A stretch of 64,000 nt of DNA from Devosia sp. 2618 (GTDB lineage: Bacteria > Pseudomonadota > Alphaproteobacteria > Rhizobiales > Devosiaceae): the NCBI RefSeq assembly GCF_040546815.1, contig NZ_JBEPOO010000001.1, positions 806,001 through 870,000 on the forward strand, in the 5' to 3' direction. Made by a program: the position numbers and the translations under genes. Of this stretch, positions 44,227 through 53,888 are shown one piece after another. Positions within the stretch are counted from its first letter, which is position 1. Every line of letters starts with the position of its first letter. Under the pieces are notes generated by a model. The model was not told the DNA's origin, searched no databases, and saw only the letters and a list, made by a program, of their open reading frames with translations.

Positions 44227-45228
44227 ATGGGCAAGCGTCCGATGCCCGAAATCAGTCAAAATGCTGGCCCTCATGTTCCTGTCCTGATCGACGAGGTGAT
44301 TGCGGCTCTGTCCCCGCTTGAGGGCAAGCGCATCGTCGACGGCACGTTCGGTGCGGGCGGGTATTCGCGCAAACTGCTGGAAGCCGGTGCGATCGTGATC
44401 GGGATCGATCGCGACCCGAACGTCAAGCCGTTTGCCGATGCGCTGATGGCTGAGTTCGAGGGGCGATTCATCTTTGTGCCCGGCACTTTTTCCGAACTCG
44501 ATACCCTTGCCGTCGAGCATGGCCCGATTGACGGCGTGGTGCTCGATATTGGCGTGAGCTCGATGCAGCTTGATCAGGCCGAGCGCGGCTTCTCGTTCAT
44601 GCGCGATGGGCCGCTCGATATGCGGATGAGCGCGGATGGCGAAAGCGCTGCCGATCTGGTCAATACGCTGGATGTCGAGCCGCTGGCTAATCTGCTCTAT
44701 GCCTTTGGCGAAGAACGCAAATCGCGCCGCATTGCCCAGTTCATCGTAGCAGCGCGCGATGTCGCGCCGATCAAGACGACGCTGGAACTGGCAAAGATTA
44801 TCGAGAAGGCCATTGGTCGCAAACCGGGTGATGCGCATCCGGCGACGCGCTCGTTTCAGGCGCTGCGCATTGCCGTCAATGGTGAGTTCGACCAGCTGGT
44901 CGAGGCGCTGTTTGCGGCCGAGCGGCTGTTGGCCGAAAATGGCCGTCTGGCCGTCGTGACCTTCCATTCGCTGGAAGACCGCATCGTCAAACGCTTTTTT
45001 GATCCCGACAAGGGCGGTCCGGCCCAGTCCCGGCATCTGCCGCAGGTGATGACCGAAGAGCGGCGCTGGGTTGATGTAGCCAAGGCTATCAAGCCCGGCG
45101 AGGCCGAACTTGGGCGCAATCTACGGTCGCGCTCGTCGATCCTGCGGGCTGCCTCGCGCTCGGGTGCCGAGGCACGAGCTGTGCGGTTTGACGGGCTGGG
45201 CGTGCCGAAGGTGCGAGGCGCAGAATGA
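44227..45228 (+). CDS. rsmH: 16S rRNA m4C1402 methyltransferase RsmH (MraW)
   Basis: The 333-residue SAM-dependent methyltransferase has HVPVLIDEVIAALSP, the SAM loop DGTFGAGGYSRKLLE, GVVLDIGVSSMQLDQAERGFSF (read in parts), RSFQALRIAVNGE and VTFHSLEDRIVK, all typical of RsmH. It methylates N4 of C1402 in 16S rRNA. It opens the dcw cluster here; mraZ, its usual neighbour, is not directly upstream. The ATG at 44227 is 11 nt after GGAG; the frame opens earlier, at 44173, in a less credible stretch. It overlaps ftsL by 4 nt. Confidence 0.94.
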   Translation: MGKRPMPEISQNAGPHVPVLIDEVIAALSPLEGKRIVDGTFGAGGYSRKLLEAGAIVIGIDRDPNVKPFADALMAEFEGRFIFVPGTFSELDTLAVEHGPIDGVVLDIGVSSMQLDQAERGFSFMRDGPLDMRMSADGESAADLVNTLDVEPLANLLYAFGEERKSRRIAQFIVAARDVAPIKTTLELAKIIEKAIGRKPGDAHPATRSFQALRIAVNGEFDQLVEALFAAERLLAENGRLAVVTFHSLEDRIVKRFFDPDKGGPAQSRHLPQVMTEERRWVDVAKAIKPGEAELGRNLRSRSSILRAASRSGAEARAVRFDGLGVPKVRGAE

Positions 45229-45608
45229 TCCGCAATCTCAATATCTTCCTGATCTTTTGCAGCGTGATCATGCTGTCGGGTGTCTATGCGTTGAAGTTTT
45301 CCATCGAGAACACGGCCAGTGGACGCAGCGCCTTGATTGCCCAGATTGATGCCCAGGAAGGCGAGCTGTCGCTGCTCAAGGCTGACGAGGCCGTGCTGAG
45401 CCAGCCGGGCCATATCGACCCCATCGTGCGTCGCCACGAAATGGCCCTGGCCATTGCACCAGTGAAGCAGGAGCAATTCGGCGCGTTTGAAGACCTGCCG
45501 ATGCGTCCCGCCAAGCCAAATTCTACCGCGATGGACTCACTTTTTGAATCGCTGGCCGCAGGTGTCGACCCGATCGATGCCATCCTCGAACTTGAGGGAA
45601 TTGAATAA
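45225..45608 (+). CDS. ftsL: Cell-division protein FtsL
   Basis: The 127-residue bitopic membrane protein has one helix (IFLIFCSVIMLSGVYALKF) followed by a coiled coil (TASGRSALIAQIDAQEGELS) and a variable periplasmic tail ending in an acidic stretch. It sits in the conserved ftsL slot between rsmH and ftsI, overlapping rsmH by 4 nt and ftsI by 1 nt, which indicates coupled translation. Sequence conservation is low, as always for FtsL; assignment rests on layout and position. Confidence 0.88.
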   Translation: MIRNLNIFLIFCSVIMLSGVYALKFSIENTASGRSALIAQIDAQEGELSLLKADEAVLSQPGHIDPIVRRHEMALAIAPVKQEQFGAFEDLPMRPAKPNSTAMDSLFESLAAGVDPIDAILELEGIE

Positions 45609-47317
45609 TGGCTGTCACGCATGAGGACATTCGTCCCACGATTTCGCTCGACGGCGCCCGCAAGGCGCGCGGAAATCTGACGCAGGCGCGCATCCGCTGG
45701 ATGGTACTGGCGCTGGTGCTCGGCTTTGGGCTGGTCGGTGCGCGACTGGTGCAGCTGGGCATGGTCGAGGTCGATTCCCGCATCGAAGGGCAGACGCGCG
45801 ACGCCATCACCGCGACGCGCCCGCCGATCCTGGATCGCAATGGTCTTGAGATGGCCGTCGATATTCGGGTGCCATCGCTTTATGCCGAACCGCGCCGGAT
45901 TATCGACGTCGAGGAAGCCGTCCAGAAGCTGCGGACCGTGCTGCCTAACCTCAGCGAAGACTGGCTGCGCAATCGGCTGAGTGGTGACAAGGGTTTCGTC
46001 TGGGTGCAGCGCGAGCTGTCGCCATCGATCCAGGAACGCATCATGCGGCTGGGCATCCCGGGCATCGATTTCATCACCGAATCCAAGCGCTTCTATCCGG
46101 GCATGAGCGAAGCCTCGCATATTCTTGGGTCGACCAATATCGACAATCAGGGCATTTCGGGCATCGAAAAGCACATGGACAACGAAGCCGTTGCCCTGCT
46201 GCAGGAGCTTGGCCTGGCGCGCGGCAATGCGCTGACGCCGGTTGAGCTATCTGTCGATATGCGCGTGCAGCATGTGATGCACGAGCAGGTGCTCGACGCC
46301 ATGACGCGCTACAAGGCCATCGCGGCCGCCGGCGTGATGATGGACATCTATACCGGCGAGATCGTCGCGTTGGCCTCGGTGCCGGACTTCGATCCGAACG
46401 ATCCCAAGACCGCGCTGGTCAAGGATACCTTCAACCGCATCACCGCTGGTATTTTCGAGCCGGGCTCGATCTTCAAGACAGTGACCATTGCCGGGGCGCT
46501 CGATAGCGGTTCGGTGCGGATTACGGATCGGTTCGATGCGCGCTTCGGTATCCGCTTTGGCCGCTTCACCATCAGCGATTTCCACGGCAAGAACCGTATT
46601 CTGAGCCTGCCGGAAGTCTACAAGTTCTCGTCCAATATCGGCACCATCCGCATCATGCAGGCCATGGGCAAGGAGAACTTCCGTTCGTTCCTGACCCGCG
46701 TCGGCTTTGATACGCGCGTCGATTTCGAACTGCCGGAAATGCGTCTTCCTACCGTGCCCAAGGATTTTTCCGAGGTCGGCGCGGCGACGGCGTCGTTCGG
46801 CCACGGTCTGTCGGTGTCGCCGCTGCATATGGTGACGGCCTATGCGTCCTTCGTGAATGGCGGCAACTATATCTCGCCGACACTCTATAAGCGTGACGTG
46901 GCCGAGGCCGAGCCGCTTTATCGCCGCGTGCTGCAGCCCGAAACCAGCGACGCCATCCGCTACCTGATGCGCCTCAATGCGCTTGAGGGTTCGGGGTCGC
47001 AGATGAACAAGGCGGCGCTTGGCTACCGCACCGGGGGCAAGACGGGCACCGCCGAAAAGGTGGTCGATGGCCGCTACTCGTCGAGCAAGGTGACCAACTT
47101 TTTCGCCTCGGCCTTCCCGTTGGATAATCCGCGCTATGCGATGGTGATCATGGTTGACGAGCCCAAGGCGGAAAACCCGCAGTCCGGCACGACAGCTGGC
47201 TGGAACGCCGGCGCGATTACCGGTCGCGTGGTGCAGCGCATTGCGCCAATGCTTGGCATTGCCCCCAATTTCTCCGAAATTCTCGACAAGAACCTCGTTC
47301 CGCGCGTACTCAGATAG
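45608..47317 (+). CDS. ftsI: Septal peptidoglycan transpeptidase FtsI (PBP3)
   Basis: The 569-residue class B penicillin-binding protein has a short cytoplasmic tail, a membrane helix (WMVLALVLGFGLVGARLV), a pedestal domain (from TRPPILDRNGLEMA) and the transpeptidase domain. Active-site motifs are SIFK (catalytic Ser287), SSN in KFSSNIGT and KTG (478-480, GGKTGTAEKV). It cross-links septal wall with FtsW as glycan polymerase partner. It follows ftsL in a 1-nt overlap; the next gene, murE, starts 25 nt later. Confidence 0.95.
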   Translation: MAVTHEDIRPTISLDGARKARGNLTQARIRWMVLALVLGFGLVGARLVQLGMVEVDSRIEGQTRDAITATRPPILDRNGLEMAVDIRVPSLYAEPRRIIDVEEAVQKLRTVLPNLSEDWLRNRLSGDKGFVWVQRELSPSIQERIMRLGIPGIDFITESKRFYPGMSEASHILGSTNIDNQGISGIEKHMDNEAVALLQELGLARGNALTPVELSVDMRVQHVMHEQVLDAMTRYKAIAAAGVMMDIYTGEIVALASVPDFDPNDPKTALVKDTFNRITAGIFEPGSIFKTVTIAGALDSGSVRITDRFDARFGIRFGRFTISDFHGKNRILSLPEVYKFSSNIGTIRIMQAMGKENFRSFLTRVGFDTRVDFELPEMRLPTVPKDFSEVGAATASFGHGLSVSPLHMVTAYASFVNGGNYISPTLYKRDVAEAEPLYRRVLQPETSDAIRYLMRLNALEGSGSQMNKAALGYRTGGKTGTAEKVVDGRYSSSKVTNFFASAFPLDNPRYAMVIMVDEPKAENPQSGTTAGWNAGAITGRVVQRIAPMLGIAPNFSEILDKNLVPRVLR

Positions 47318-47341
47318 ATAGATCCAGAAGGATTCATCGAC

Positions 47342-48784
47342 TTGTCCCTTAGCGTTACCCAACTGCTCGAAGGCTCAGGCGCCCGCCCCAAGAAGGGCCT
47401 GGGCGCCGTCTTTGGTCTCAATTCAGACAGCCGCCGGATCGAGCCTGGCGACGTGTTTTTCGCACTGCCGGGCCACAATGTGCATGGCAATCAGTTTGTG
47501 CCCGATGCGGTCAAACGCGGGGCGCTGGCCATCGTGACGGACATTGCGCCGGTGGGTGATCCGGGCGTACCGGTGATCGTGGTCAAGGATGTGCGCGCGT
47601 CCTACGCCCGCGCCGCATCGCGGGTGTTCGAGCCGCAGCCGGAAATTACGGTGGCGGTGACGGGTACCAATGGTAAGACGTCGGTCGCATCATTCGTGCG
47701 CCAGATCTGGGCGCATGCCGGGATAGCGGGTGCCAGTGTTGGCACGCTGGGTGTAGATACGGCGACGCGGCATATCGAGGGCAGCCTGACGACGCCGGAC
47801 TCGCGGACGCTGCATCAGTCGATGCGGGCGCTTAAGGCGCAAGGAATCAACCACGTGGCGCTCGAAGCATCGAGCCATGGGTTGGATCAGCGCCGGCTGG
47901 ACGGGATGCATTTCGAGGCGGTGGCTTTCACCAATCTCAGCCGCGACCACCTCGATTATCACAAGAGCATGGACGAATACCGCGACGCCAAGCTGCGGCT
48001 GTTCACCGATCTGTTGGTGGATGGGGGCGCGGCGGTGGTCAATGTCGATGATCCCGAACACGAGCCCTTTATGTTTGCGGCGCTGGCCGCGAGCGCGACG
48101 CTGCTAACGGTCGGGCGCGAGGGTGCCTATATCGAGATTCTGTCCATCGAGCCCGAAGGCTATGGCCAACGGGTCGAGGTGCGCCATATCGGCGAAAAGC
48201 TCAGCTTCCATCTGCCGCTGACCGGTGAGTTCCAGGTGTCCAATGCGCTGATCGCAGCGGGTTTGGCGATGTCGAGCGGCGTTGATCGCTCGGATGCTTT
48301 CCCGGCGCTATCGGAGCTGGTGGGCGCCAAGGGGCGGCTGGAGCTGGTTGCCGAGCATAGTGGCGCGGCGATTTTCGTCGACTATTCGCATACCCCTGAT
48401 GCGCTGCGGACGGCGCTGGTTTCGCTGCGGCCCTATGCCAAGAACAAGCTGACGGTGGTTTTTGGTTGCGGCGGCGATCGTGACAAGGGCAAGCGCCCCC
48501 AAATGGGCGCAATCGCGAGCGAGCTTGCCGATGACGTTATCGTGACGGACGACAATCCGCGCACCGAGGACGCCAAGACCATTCGCGCTGAAATCATCGC
48601 GGCCACCAAGGGCGCGCGGGAGATTGGCGACCGCAAGGCGGCGATCACCGAGGCGGTCAAGGCACTGCAGCCGGGCGACGTTTTGCTGGTTGCAGGCAAG
48701 GGCCACGAAGATTACCAGATCGTCGGCACGACGAAGCACCATTTTTCCGACCACGAGGCCGTGGCGGAGGCGATCAAGGGATAA
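47342..48784 (+). CDS. murE: UDP-MurNAc-tripeptide ligase MurE (meso-DAP adding)
   Basis: The 480-residue cytoplasmic Mur ligase adds meso-diaminopimelate to UDP-MurNAc-L-Ala-D-Glu. Marks are FGLNSDSRRIEPGDVFFALP, ATP loop VTGTNGKTSVASFVRQ, LEASSHGLDQRRLDG, SHTPDAL and the DAP-specific DNPRTED. The start is TTG 47342, with GAAGGA 9 nt upstream. The product of the reaction is the substrate of MurF downstream. Its own substrate needs MurD, whose gene is missing from this cluster. Confidence 0.96.
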   Translation: MSLSVTQLLEGSGARPKKGLGAVFGLNSDSRRIEPGDVFFALPGHNVHGNQFVPDAVKRGALAIVTDIAPVGDPGVPVIVVKDVRASYARAASRVFEPQPEITVAVTGTNGKTSVASFVRQIWAHAGIAGASVGTLGVDTATRHIEGSLTTPDSRTLHQSMRALKAQGINHVALEASSHGLDQRRLDGMHFEAVAFTNLSRDHLDYHKSMDEYRDAKLRLFTDLLVDGGAAVVNVDDPEHEPFMFAALAASATLLTVGREGAYIEILSIEPEGYGQRVEVRHIGEKLSFHLPLTGEFQVSNALIAAGLAMSSGVDRSDAFPALSELVGAKGRLELVAEHSGAAIFVDYSHTPDALRTALVSLRPYAKNKLTVVFGCGGDRDKGKRPQMGAIASELADDVIVTDDNPRTEDAKTIRAEIIAATKGAREIGDRKAAITEAVKALQPGDVLLVAGKGHEDYQIVGTTKHHFSDHEAVAEAIKG

Positions 48785-48816
48785 GATTTTGAGCGAATGG
48801 CTTACTCGAACTGACG

Positions 48817-48835
48817 CCTCTCCCTTCGGGCGAGG
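48817..48835. repeat. Palindromic repeat between murE and murF
   Basis: CCTCTCCCTTCGGGCGAGG, related to the dispersed repeats near 16825 and 17940. It lies inside the otherwise tightly packed dcw cluster. Confidence 0.55.
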
Positions 48836-48859
48836 TGAAGACGGGCGCACCATCACGCT

Positions 48860-50251
48860 ATGACCAAGTCTCTTTTTACAGTCGAAGCCATCCTTGCGGC
48901 CACCGGTGGGCGTTCGGATATCGATCCGGCCACCCCGATCAACTCGATCTCCATCGATTCCCGTGAACTGGGGCCTGATGCGCTGTTTGTGGCCATCAAG
49001 GGCGACCGGTTTGATGGGCATGACTTTGTCGATACGGCGCTGGGCAATGGCGCTGCGGCGGCGCTGGTTGCTCGGGGCGATGGGGAGCGACGTGTGGTCG
49101 TTGCCGATGCGCTGGAGGGGCTGGCAGCTATCGGTCGCGCTGCTCGTGCGCGCAGTCGGGCCATTATCGTTGGTGTGACGGGGAGCGTGGGCAAGACCAC
49201 GACCAAGGAAGCCATTCGCGTGGTGTTTGAGGCGGCGGGGCAGACCCACGCTTCGATCAAGAGCTTCAACAATCACTGGGGCGTGCCGCTGATGCTGGCG
49301 CGGTTCCCCGAGGACGCGCAGTTCGGCGTGTTCGAAATGGGTATGAGCGCCCCGGACGAAATCCGCCCGCTGGCCAAGATTGTGCGGCCGCATATCGCCG
49401 TCATCACGACGATTGCCCCGGCGCACCTGGAGTCTTTCGGGTCGCTTGAGGGCATCGCCCGGGCCAAGGCCGAAATTTTCGAGGGGCTGGAGCCCGGTGG
49501 TGCCGTCGTCATCAATGCCGACCATCCGCAGTTGGGAGTGCTGCTCGACGCGGCCGAGGCGGCTGGTGTCGCGCGGGTGTTCACTTATGGCGAAGCCGCC
49601 GGGGTGGATTGGCGGATCGTGGAAATCGAGACCGCCGCCGACCGCAGCTTTGCGACCATTGAACATGATGGCGAGCGCCTTGCGCTGGTTTTGAACGTGC
49701 CGGGTCGGCACATGATCGCCAATGCAACGGCGGCGCTGGCTGTGTCTCATTTGGCTGGTGTCGAACCGGCCGTGGCTTTGCGGGCGCTGGCCGGGTTTGG
49801 CGCTCAGGCGGGCAGGGGGCAGCGCAGCGTGCTGGGGCCATCCGAAAAGCCGCTGCTGCTGATCGATGAAAGTTACAATGCCAATACCGCCTCGATGAAC
49901 GCGGCACTGGATACTTTTGCGGCGCAGGCCGCGCCGGGCGGACGCAAGATCGTCATCCTCGGCGACATGCTCGAACTCGGCGCGCAGAGCGCCAACCTGC
50001 ACGCCAGCCTCAAGGCAGCGGTCGATGGATCGGGCGCCGATCGGGTTTATCTGGTTGGCAAGGAAATGACCGCACTATCGGATGCACTCGGTGCCGACAG
50101 TGTGACGGCACACACGCACACGGCCCAAGAGATGGCGGAGATCGTGCTTAACGACCTTGCCTATGGCGACGCAGTTATGGTCAAAGGATCAAACGGCGTA
50201 GGGCTGACAAGCATCGTGGCCAAGATCCGGCAGCGGTTCGAGAGCAACTGA
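48860..50251 (+). CDS. murF: UDP-MurNAc-pentapeptide ligase MurF
   Basis: The 463-residue cytoplasmic ligase adds D-Ala-D-Ala to the tripeptide. It has [23 protein letters not shown] loop [50 protein letters not shown] and LGDMLELG, the standard MurF set. D-Ala-D-Ala is supplied by ddlB further on. The start ATG is separated from murE by 75 nt containing a palindromic repeat; ribosome binding is weak. mraY follows 28 nt downstream. Confidence 0.96.
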   Translation: MTKSLFTVEAILAATGGRSDIDPATPINSISIDSRELGPDALFVAIKGDRFDGHDFVDTALGNGAAAALVARGDGERRVVVADALEGLAAIGRAARARSRAIIVGVTGSVGKTTTKEAIRVVFEAAGQTHASIKSFNNHWGVPLMLARFPEDAQFGVFEMGMSAPDEIRPLAKIVRPHIAVITTIAPAHLESFGSLEGIARAKAEIFEGLEPGGAVVINADHPQLGVLLDAAEAAGVARVFTYGEAAGVDWRIVEIETAADRSFATIEHDGERLALVLNVPGRHMIANATAALAVSHLAGVEPAVALRALAGFGAQAGRGQRSVLGPSEKPLLLIDESYNANTASMNAALDTFAAQAAPGGRKIVILGDMLELGAQSANLHASLKAAVDGSGADRVYLVGKEMTALSDALGADSVTAHTHTAQEMAEIVLNDLAYGDAVMVKGSNGVGLTSIVAKIRQRFESN

Positions 50252-50279
50252 GCACACCCCAACAAGGACGCTTCCTTTC

Positions 50280-51365
50280 ATGTTGTATTTTCTTGGCCAG
50301 CTGGGTGACTCTCTCTCGGCCTTCAACGTCTTCCGTTACATCACCTTTCGCACGGCCGGCGCTGTCATAACGGCGCTGTTTTTCGTGTTCCTGTTCGGGC
50401 CGGGCATGATCGCCATGCTGCGCCTCAAGCAGGGCAAAGGTCAGCCGATCCGTGAAGATGGTCCGGCGGGGCACCTTTTGACCAAGAAGGGTACGCCCAC
50501 CATGGGCGGGCTGATGATCCTGTCGGGCGCGGTATTTTCGACGCTGCTGTGGGCAAATCTCAGCAATGGCTATGTCTGGGTGGTTCTGTTTGTCACCATC
50601 GGCTTCGGCGCCATCGGCTTTTACGATGACTATCTCAAGGTCAAGCGGATGAGCCACAAGGGTTTTGGCAGCAAGCAGCGGCTGTTGCTCGAAGCGCTGA
50701 TCGGCGGCATTGCGGCCTTTGCCATTTCCCAGCTTGCGTCGGGTGCCTATGGCACGTCGATGCTGTTCCCCTTCGTCAAGGATCTGGCCTGGAATTTGGG
50801 TTATTTCTACATCCTGTTCGGCGGCTTCGTCGTGGTGGCAGCGGGCAATTCGGTGAACCTCACCGACGGCCTCGATGGTCTTGCCATCGTGCCGGTGATG
50901 GTTGCGGCAGCGTGTTTCGCGCTGATCGCCTATCTCGTTGGTAGCGTCAATTTCTCCGACTATCTGCTGCTGAACTATGTGCCCGGCACGGCTGAACTAT
51001 CCGTCGTCTGCGGCGCGCTGATTGGCGCAGGTCTGGGCTTTTTGTGGTTCAATGCGCCACCGGCTCAGATTTTCATGGGCGATACCGGTTCGCTCGCTCT
51101 GGGCGGCGCATTGGGCACGATCGCTGTCGCGACCAAGCACGAGATCGTGCTGGCGATCATCGGTGGTCTGTTCGTGCTGGAGACGGTTTCGGTGATCGTG
51201 CAGGTTGCCTCGTTCAAATTGACGGGCAAGCGCGTGTTCCGCATGGCGCCGATCCACCATCACTTCGAACACCTCGGCTGGACTGAAAGCCAGGTGGTGA
51301 TCCGGTTCTGGATTATCTCGTTTGTGCTGGCACTGATTGGGCTGAGCAGTCTGAAGCTGCGGTAA
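50280..51365 (+). CDS. mraY: Phospho-MurNAc-pentapeptide translocase MraY
   Basis: The 361-residue membrane protein with about ten helices makes lipid I from UDP-MurNAc-pentapeptide and undecaprenyl phosphate. Conserved cytoplasmic motifs are [19 protein letters not shown] (catalytic Asp pair), [13 protein letters not shown] and [12 protein letters not shown], with [13 protein letters not shown] histidines ([10 protein letters not shown]) near the end. AAGGA lies 11-12 nt upstream of the ATG. The next gene is ftsW, after a 238-nt gap with repeats where murD is normally found. Confidence 0.96.
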   Translation: MLYFLGQLGDSLSAFNVFRYITFRTAGAVITALFFVFLFGPGMIAMLRLKQGKGQPIREDGPAGHLLTKKGTPTMGGLMILSGAVFSTLLWANLSNGYVWVVLFVTIGFGAIGFYDDYLKVKRMSHKGFGSKQRLLLEALIGGIAAFAISQLASGAYGTSMLFPFVKDLAWNLGYFYILFGGFVVVAAGNSVNLTDGLDGLAIVPVMVAAACFALIAYLVGSVNFSDYLLLNYVPGTAELSVVCGALIGAGLGFLWFNAPPAQIFMGDTGSLALGGALGTIAVATKHEIVLAIIGGLFVLETVSVIVQVASFKLTGKRVFRMAPIHHHFEHLGWTESQVVIRFWIISFVLALIGLSSLKLR

Positions 51366-51380
51366 ATCGGGCCTGCCACG

Positions 51381-51495
51381 CCCTCGTGGTTCGAGGGTCG
51401 CGGCGCTCCCGCCTCACCATGAGGGCTACTCTTGATGCGGTGATCTCGTAACCCTCATGGTGAGGTGCGCTTCTTTAGCGCCTCGAGCCACGAGG
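51381..51495. repeat. Inverted pair of 45-bp palindromic elements at the murD position
   Basis: Unit 1 (51381-51425) begins CCCTCGTGGTTCGAGG and ends CTCACCATGAGGG. Unit 2 (51452-51495) is its reverse complement with small changes, beginning CCCTCATGGTGAGG. Each unit is itself partly palindromic. A related element occurs at 40887-40919. The remaining sequence 51366-51603 has no coding frame with MurD features. Confidence 0.85.
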
Positions 51496-51603
51496 TGTGC
51501 CCGTGCCCGTTAGTTTTCGCAAAACGCAAATGACATTGGGAAATCGGTAACCAAACGGATGCTACAATTGCATCTAGTTTGTATCGAGTAGCCCGGCTTT
51601 CCC

Positions 51604-52776
51604 ATGATGTTTTCCCGTGCCGAAAAGACGCCTTTGGCGGAGTGGTGGTGGTCGATTGACCGGGAACTGCTTGGCGCGCTGATCCTGTTGATGACATGCG
51701 GCATGGTGCTGAGCTTTGCTGCCAGCCCGCCGGTAGCCGAGCGTATCGGGCTGTCGCCGTGGTTCTTCATCATTCGCCACGCGATGTTCTGCATCGTGGC
51801 ACTGCCGGTTCTGGTCATCACCTCGCTGCTCAATCACCGCCAGGCGCGGCTTGTCGCGCTGGTGACGCTCGTGGTCAGCATCGCGCTGCTATGGGCGACG
51901 CTGCGTTTTGGTACCGAGGTGAAGGGTGCGCGGCGCTGGATTTCTTTTGCCGGTCAGTCGGTGCAGCCATCGGAGTTCGTCAAGCCGGCCTTTGCTGTGC
52001 TGGGCGCCTGGCTGTTCTCTGAATCCATGATCCATCGCAATGTGCCGGGCAAAATCCTGGCTACGCTGATCATGGTTGGCGTCGTGGGCGGATTGCTGCT
52101 GCAGCCAGATATCGGGCAGACGGCGCTGATCGTTGCCACTTGGGCGGTGCTGCTGTTCCTGTCCGGTATTTCCTGGTTTATTATTTTCGGTATGGCCGGG
52201 GCGGCGGGTGCGCTGCTGTTTGGCGCCTATATGTTCTTCCCGCACGTGTCGCGTCGTATCGATACATTCCTCAACCCCGATGGCGGCGGCAACACCTACC
52301 AAATCGACCGCGCCCTGCAGTCGCTGATGGAAGGCGGCTGGTTTGGTCGCGGACCGGGCGAGTCGATGGCCAAAAAGCTCATCCCCGACGCCCATGCCGA
52401 CTATGTGTTTTCCGCCGCTGCCGGTGAGTTCGGCATCCTGTTCTGCCTCGTGCTCGTTGCGCTGATCGCTTTCATCGTGATCCGGGCCATGATGGGGGCG
52501 CAGCGCCAGACCAGCCTGTTCTCGCGTCTTGCCGCATCGACTTTGGCCATTCAGTTTGCCATGCAGTCGGGCATCAACCTCGCCGTGAACCTCAACCTGA
52601 TCCCGCCCAAGGGCATGACTCTGCCATTCGTTTCCTATGGTGGCACGTCGATGATCGCCATCGCGTTCGGCATGGGGCTGATGCTGGCCTTTACCCGGAC
52701 CAAGCCCGAAGAGCGCATGGCGACCGGTATCCCAAGCTACAAGAGCGCTATTGCGCCACTGGTGCCTGCTGAATGA
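51604..52776 (+). CDS. ftsW: Septal peptidoglycan glycosyltransferase FtsW
   Basis: The 390-residue SEDS membrane protein with about ten helices polymerises lipid II at the septum with FtsI. Conserved marks are VKGARRWISF, QPSEFVKPAF (catalytic Asp region follows), LLQPDIGQT, YQIDRALQSLMEGGWFGRGP (in parts), HADYVFSAAAGEFG and PFVSYGGTSM. It starts at the ATG at 51604 after a repeat-filled gap and overlaps murG by 4 nt. Confidence 0.95.
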   Translation: MMFSRAEKTPLAEWWWSIDRELLGALILLMTCGMVLSFAASPPVAERIGLSPWFFIIRHAMFCIVALPVLVITSLLNHRQARLVALVTLVVSIALLWATLRFGTEVKGARRWISFAGQSVQPSEFVKPAFAVLGAWLFSESMIHRNVPGKILATLIMVGVVGGLLLQPDIGQTALIVATWAVLLFLSGISWFIIFGMAGAAGALLFGAYMFFPHVSRRIDTFLNPDGGGNTYQIDRALQSLMEGGWFGRGPGESMAKKLIPDAHADYVFSAAAGEFGILFCLVLVALIAFIVIRAMMGAQRQTSLFSRLAASTLAIQFAMQSGINLAVNLNLIPPKGMTLPFVSYGGTSMIAIAFGMGLMLAFTRTKPEERMATGIPSYKSAIAPLVPAE

Positions 52777-53888
52777 AGAAGTTTGTATTGATGGCTGGCG
52801 GCACGGGGGGGCATCTCTTCCCGGCCATGGCGCTGGCGCAAGAACTGGTGCGACGCGGCCATATCGTTGAACTGATGACCGACCATCGGGTCGAAAGCTA
52901 TGGCGCCGATTTTCCGGCGAGCACGGTTCATATCGTCCCCTCGGCCACGCCCTCGATCCGCAACCCGATCAAGTTCGTCGCGGCGGGGTTCAAGATTGTG
53001 GGCGGTATTGCCGTTGCCTTCGGCAAGCTGCGCAAGTCCAAGCCTGATTGTGTGATCGGCTTTGGTGGTTATCCGACCTTTCCGCCGTTCGTCGCTGCGA
53101 ATTTCCTCGGCATTCCTGGCATCCTGCATGAGCAGAATGCCGTGATGGGCCGTGCCAATCGGGCGCTTGGCCGGTTTGCCGATCTGCTGGCCATGAGCTT
53201 TCCGCAGACCAAGTTTGCCGAGACGCTCAGTCTTGAAAAGGTGCTGACCGGCAACCCTGTGCGCGACCGCGTCCGCGCCGTTGCTGACACGGCTTATCCG
53301 GACCTGACGGGCGAGGGGCCTATTCGCCTCGTGATTTTTGGCGGCAGCCAGGGCGCCAAGGCGATCTCGGATATTGTACCGGCCGCCATTGCCCTGATCC
53401 CCGACACCATTCGCCAGCGCCTGCAGATCGTGCAGCAGTGCCGGCAGGATGATCTGGACCGCGTGGCCGAGGTGTATCGCCAGGCCAAGGTCAATGTGGA
53501 GCTGGCTGCGTTTTTCACCGATCTGCCAGAGCGGATCGCCAAGGCGCATCTGGTGATCGGGCGCTCCGGCGCGTCGACCATTGCCGAGCTGACGGTGATC
53601 GGTCGCCCGGCCATTCTGGTGCCGCTGCCCGGCTCGATTGACGCCGATCAGAAAAACAACGCACTCGTGGTGGAAGCTGCCGGTGGCGGATGGGTGGCCG
53701 AGCAGGCCACGCTGTCGCCGCAATCGCTAGGCACTCGCCTCACACACCTGTTAACAGACCCCATAACCCTCACCCAAGCCGCCGCTGCCGCCCGTTCGCT
53801 GGGCCAGCCGCGTGCCGTCGAGAAGCTGGCGGACCTCGCCGAAATGCTCTCCGGCCGTAACATCGTCGAAGTGGATCATCGTTCATGA
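52773..53888 (+). CDS. murG: UDP-GlcNAc:lipid I transferase MurG
   Basis: The 371-residue peripheral membrane GT-B glycosyltransferase converts lipid I to lipid II. Marks are [19 protein letters not shown] (the first Gly-rich loop), [46 protein letters not shown] and [14 protein letters not shown]. It overlaps ftsW and murC by 4 nt each, indicating translational coupling. It is complete and of normal length. Confidence 0.96.
   Translation: MKKFVLMAGGTGGHLFPAMALAQELVRRGHIVELMTDHRVESYGADFPASTVHIVPSATPSIRNPIKFVAAGFKIVGGIAVAFGKLRKSKPDCVIGFGGYPTFPPFVAANFLGIPGILHEQNAVMGRANRALGRFADLLAMSFPQTKFAETLSLEKVLTGNPVRDRVRAVADTAYPDLTGEGPIRLVIFGGSQGAKAISDIVPAAIALIPDTIRQRLQIVQQCRQDDLDRVAEVYRQAKVNVELAAFFTDLPERIAKAHLVIGRSGASTIAELTVIGRPAILVPLPGSIDADQKNNALVVEAAGGGWVAEQATLSPQSLGTRLTHLLTDPITLTQAAAAARSLGQPRAVEKLADLAEMLSGRNIVEVDHRS

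Noticed and set aside
51366..51603. Possible remnant of murD
   Set aside because: All frames were inspected; none contains Mur-ligase motifs. The DNA is accounted for mainly by repeats.
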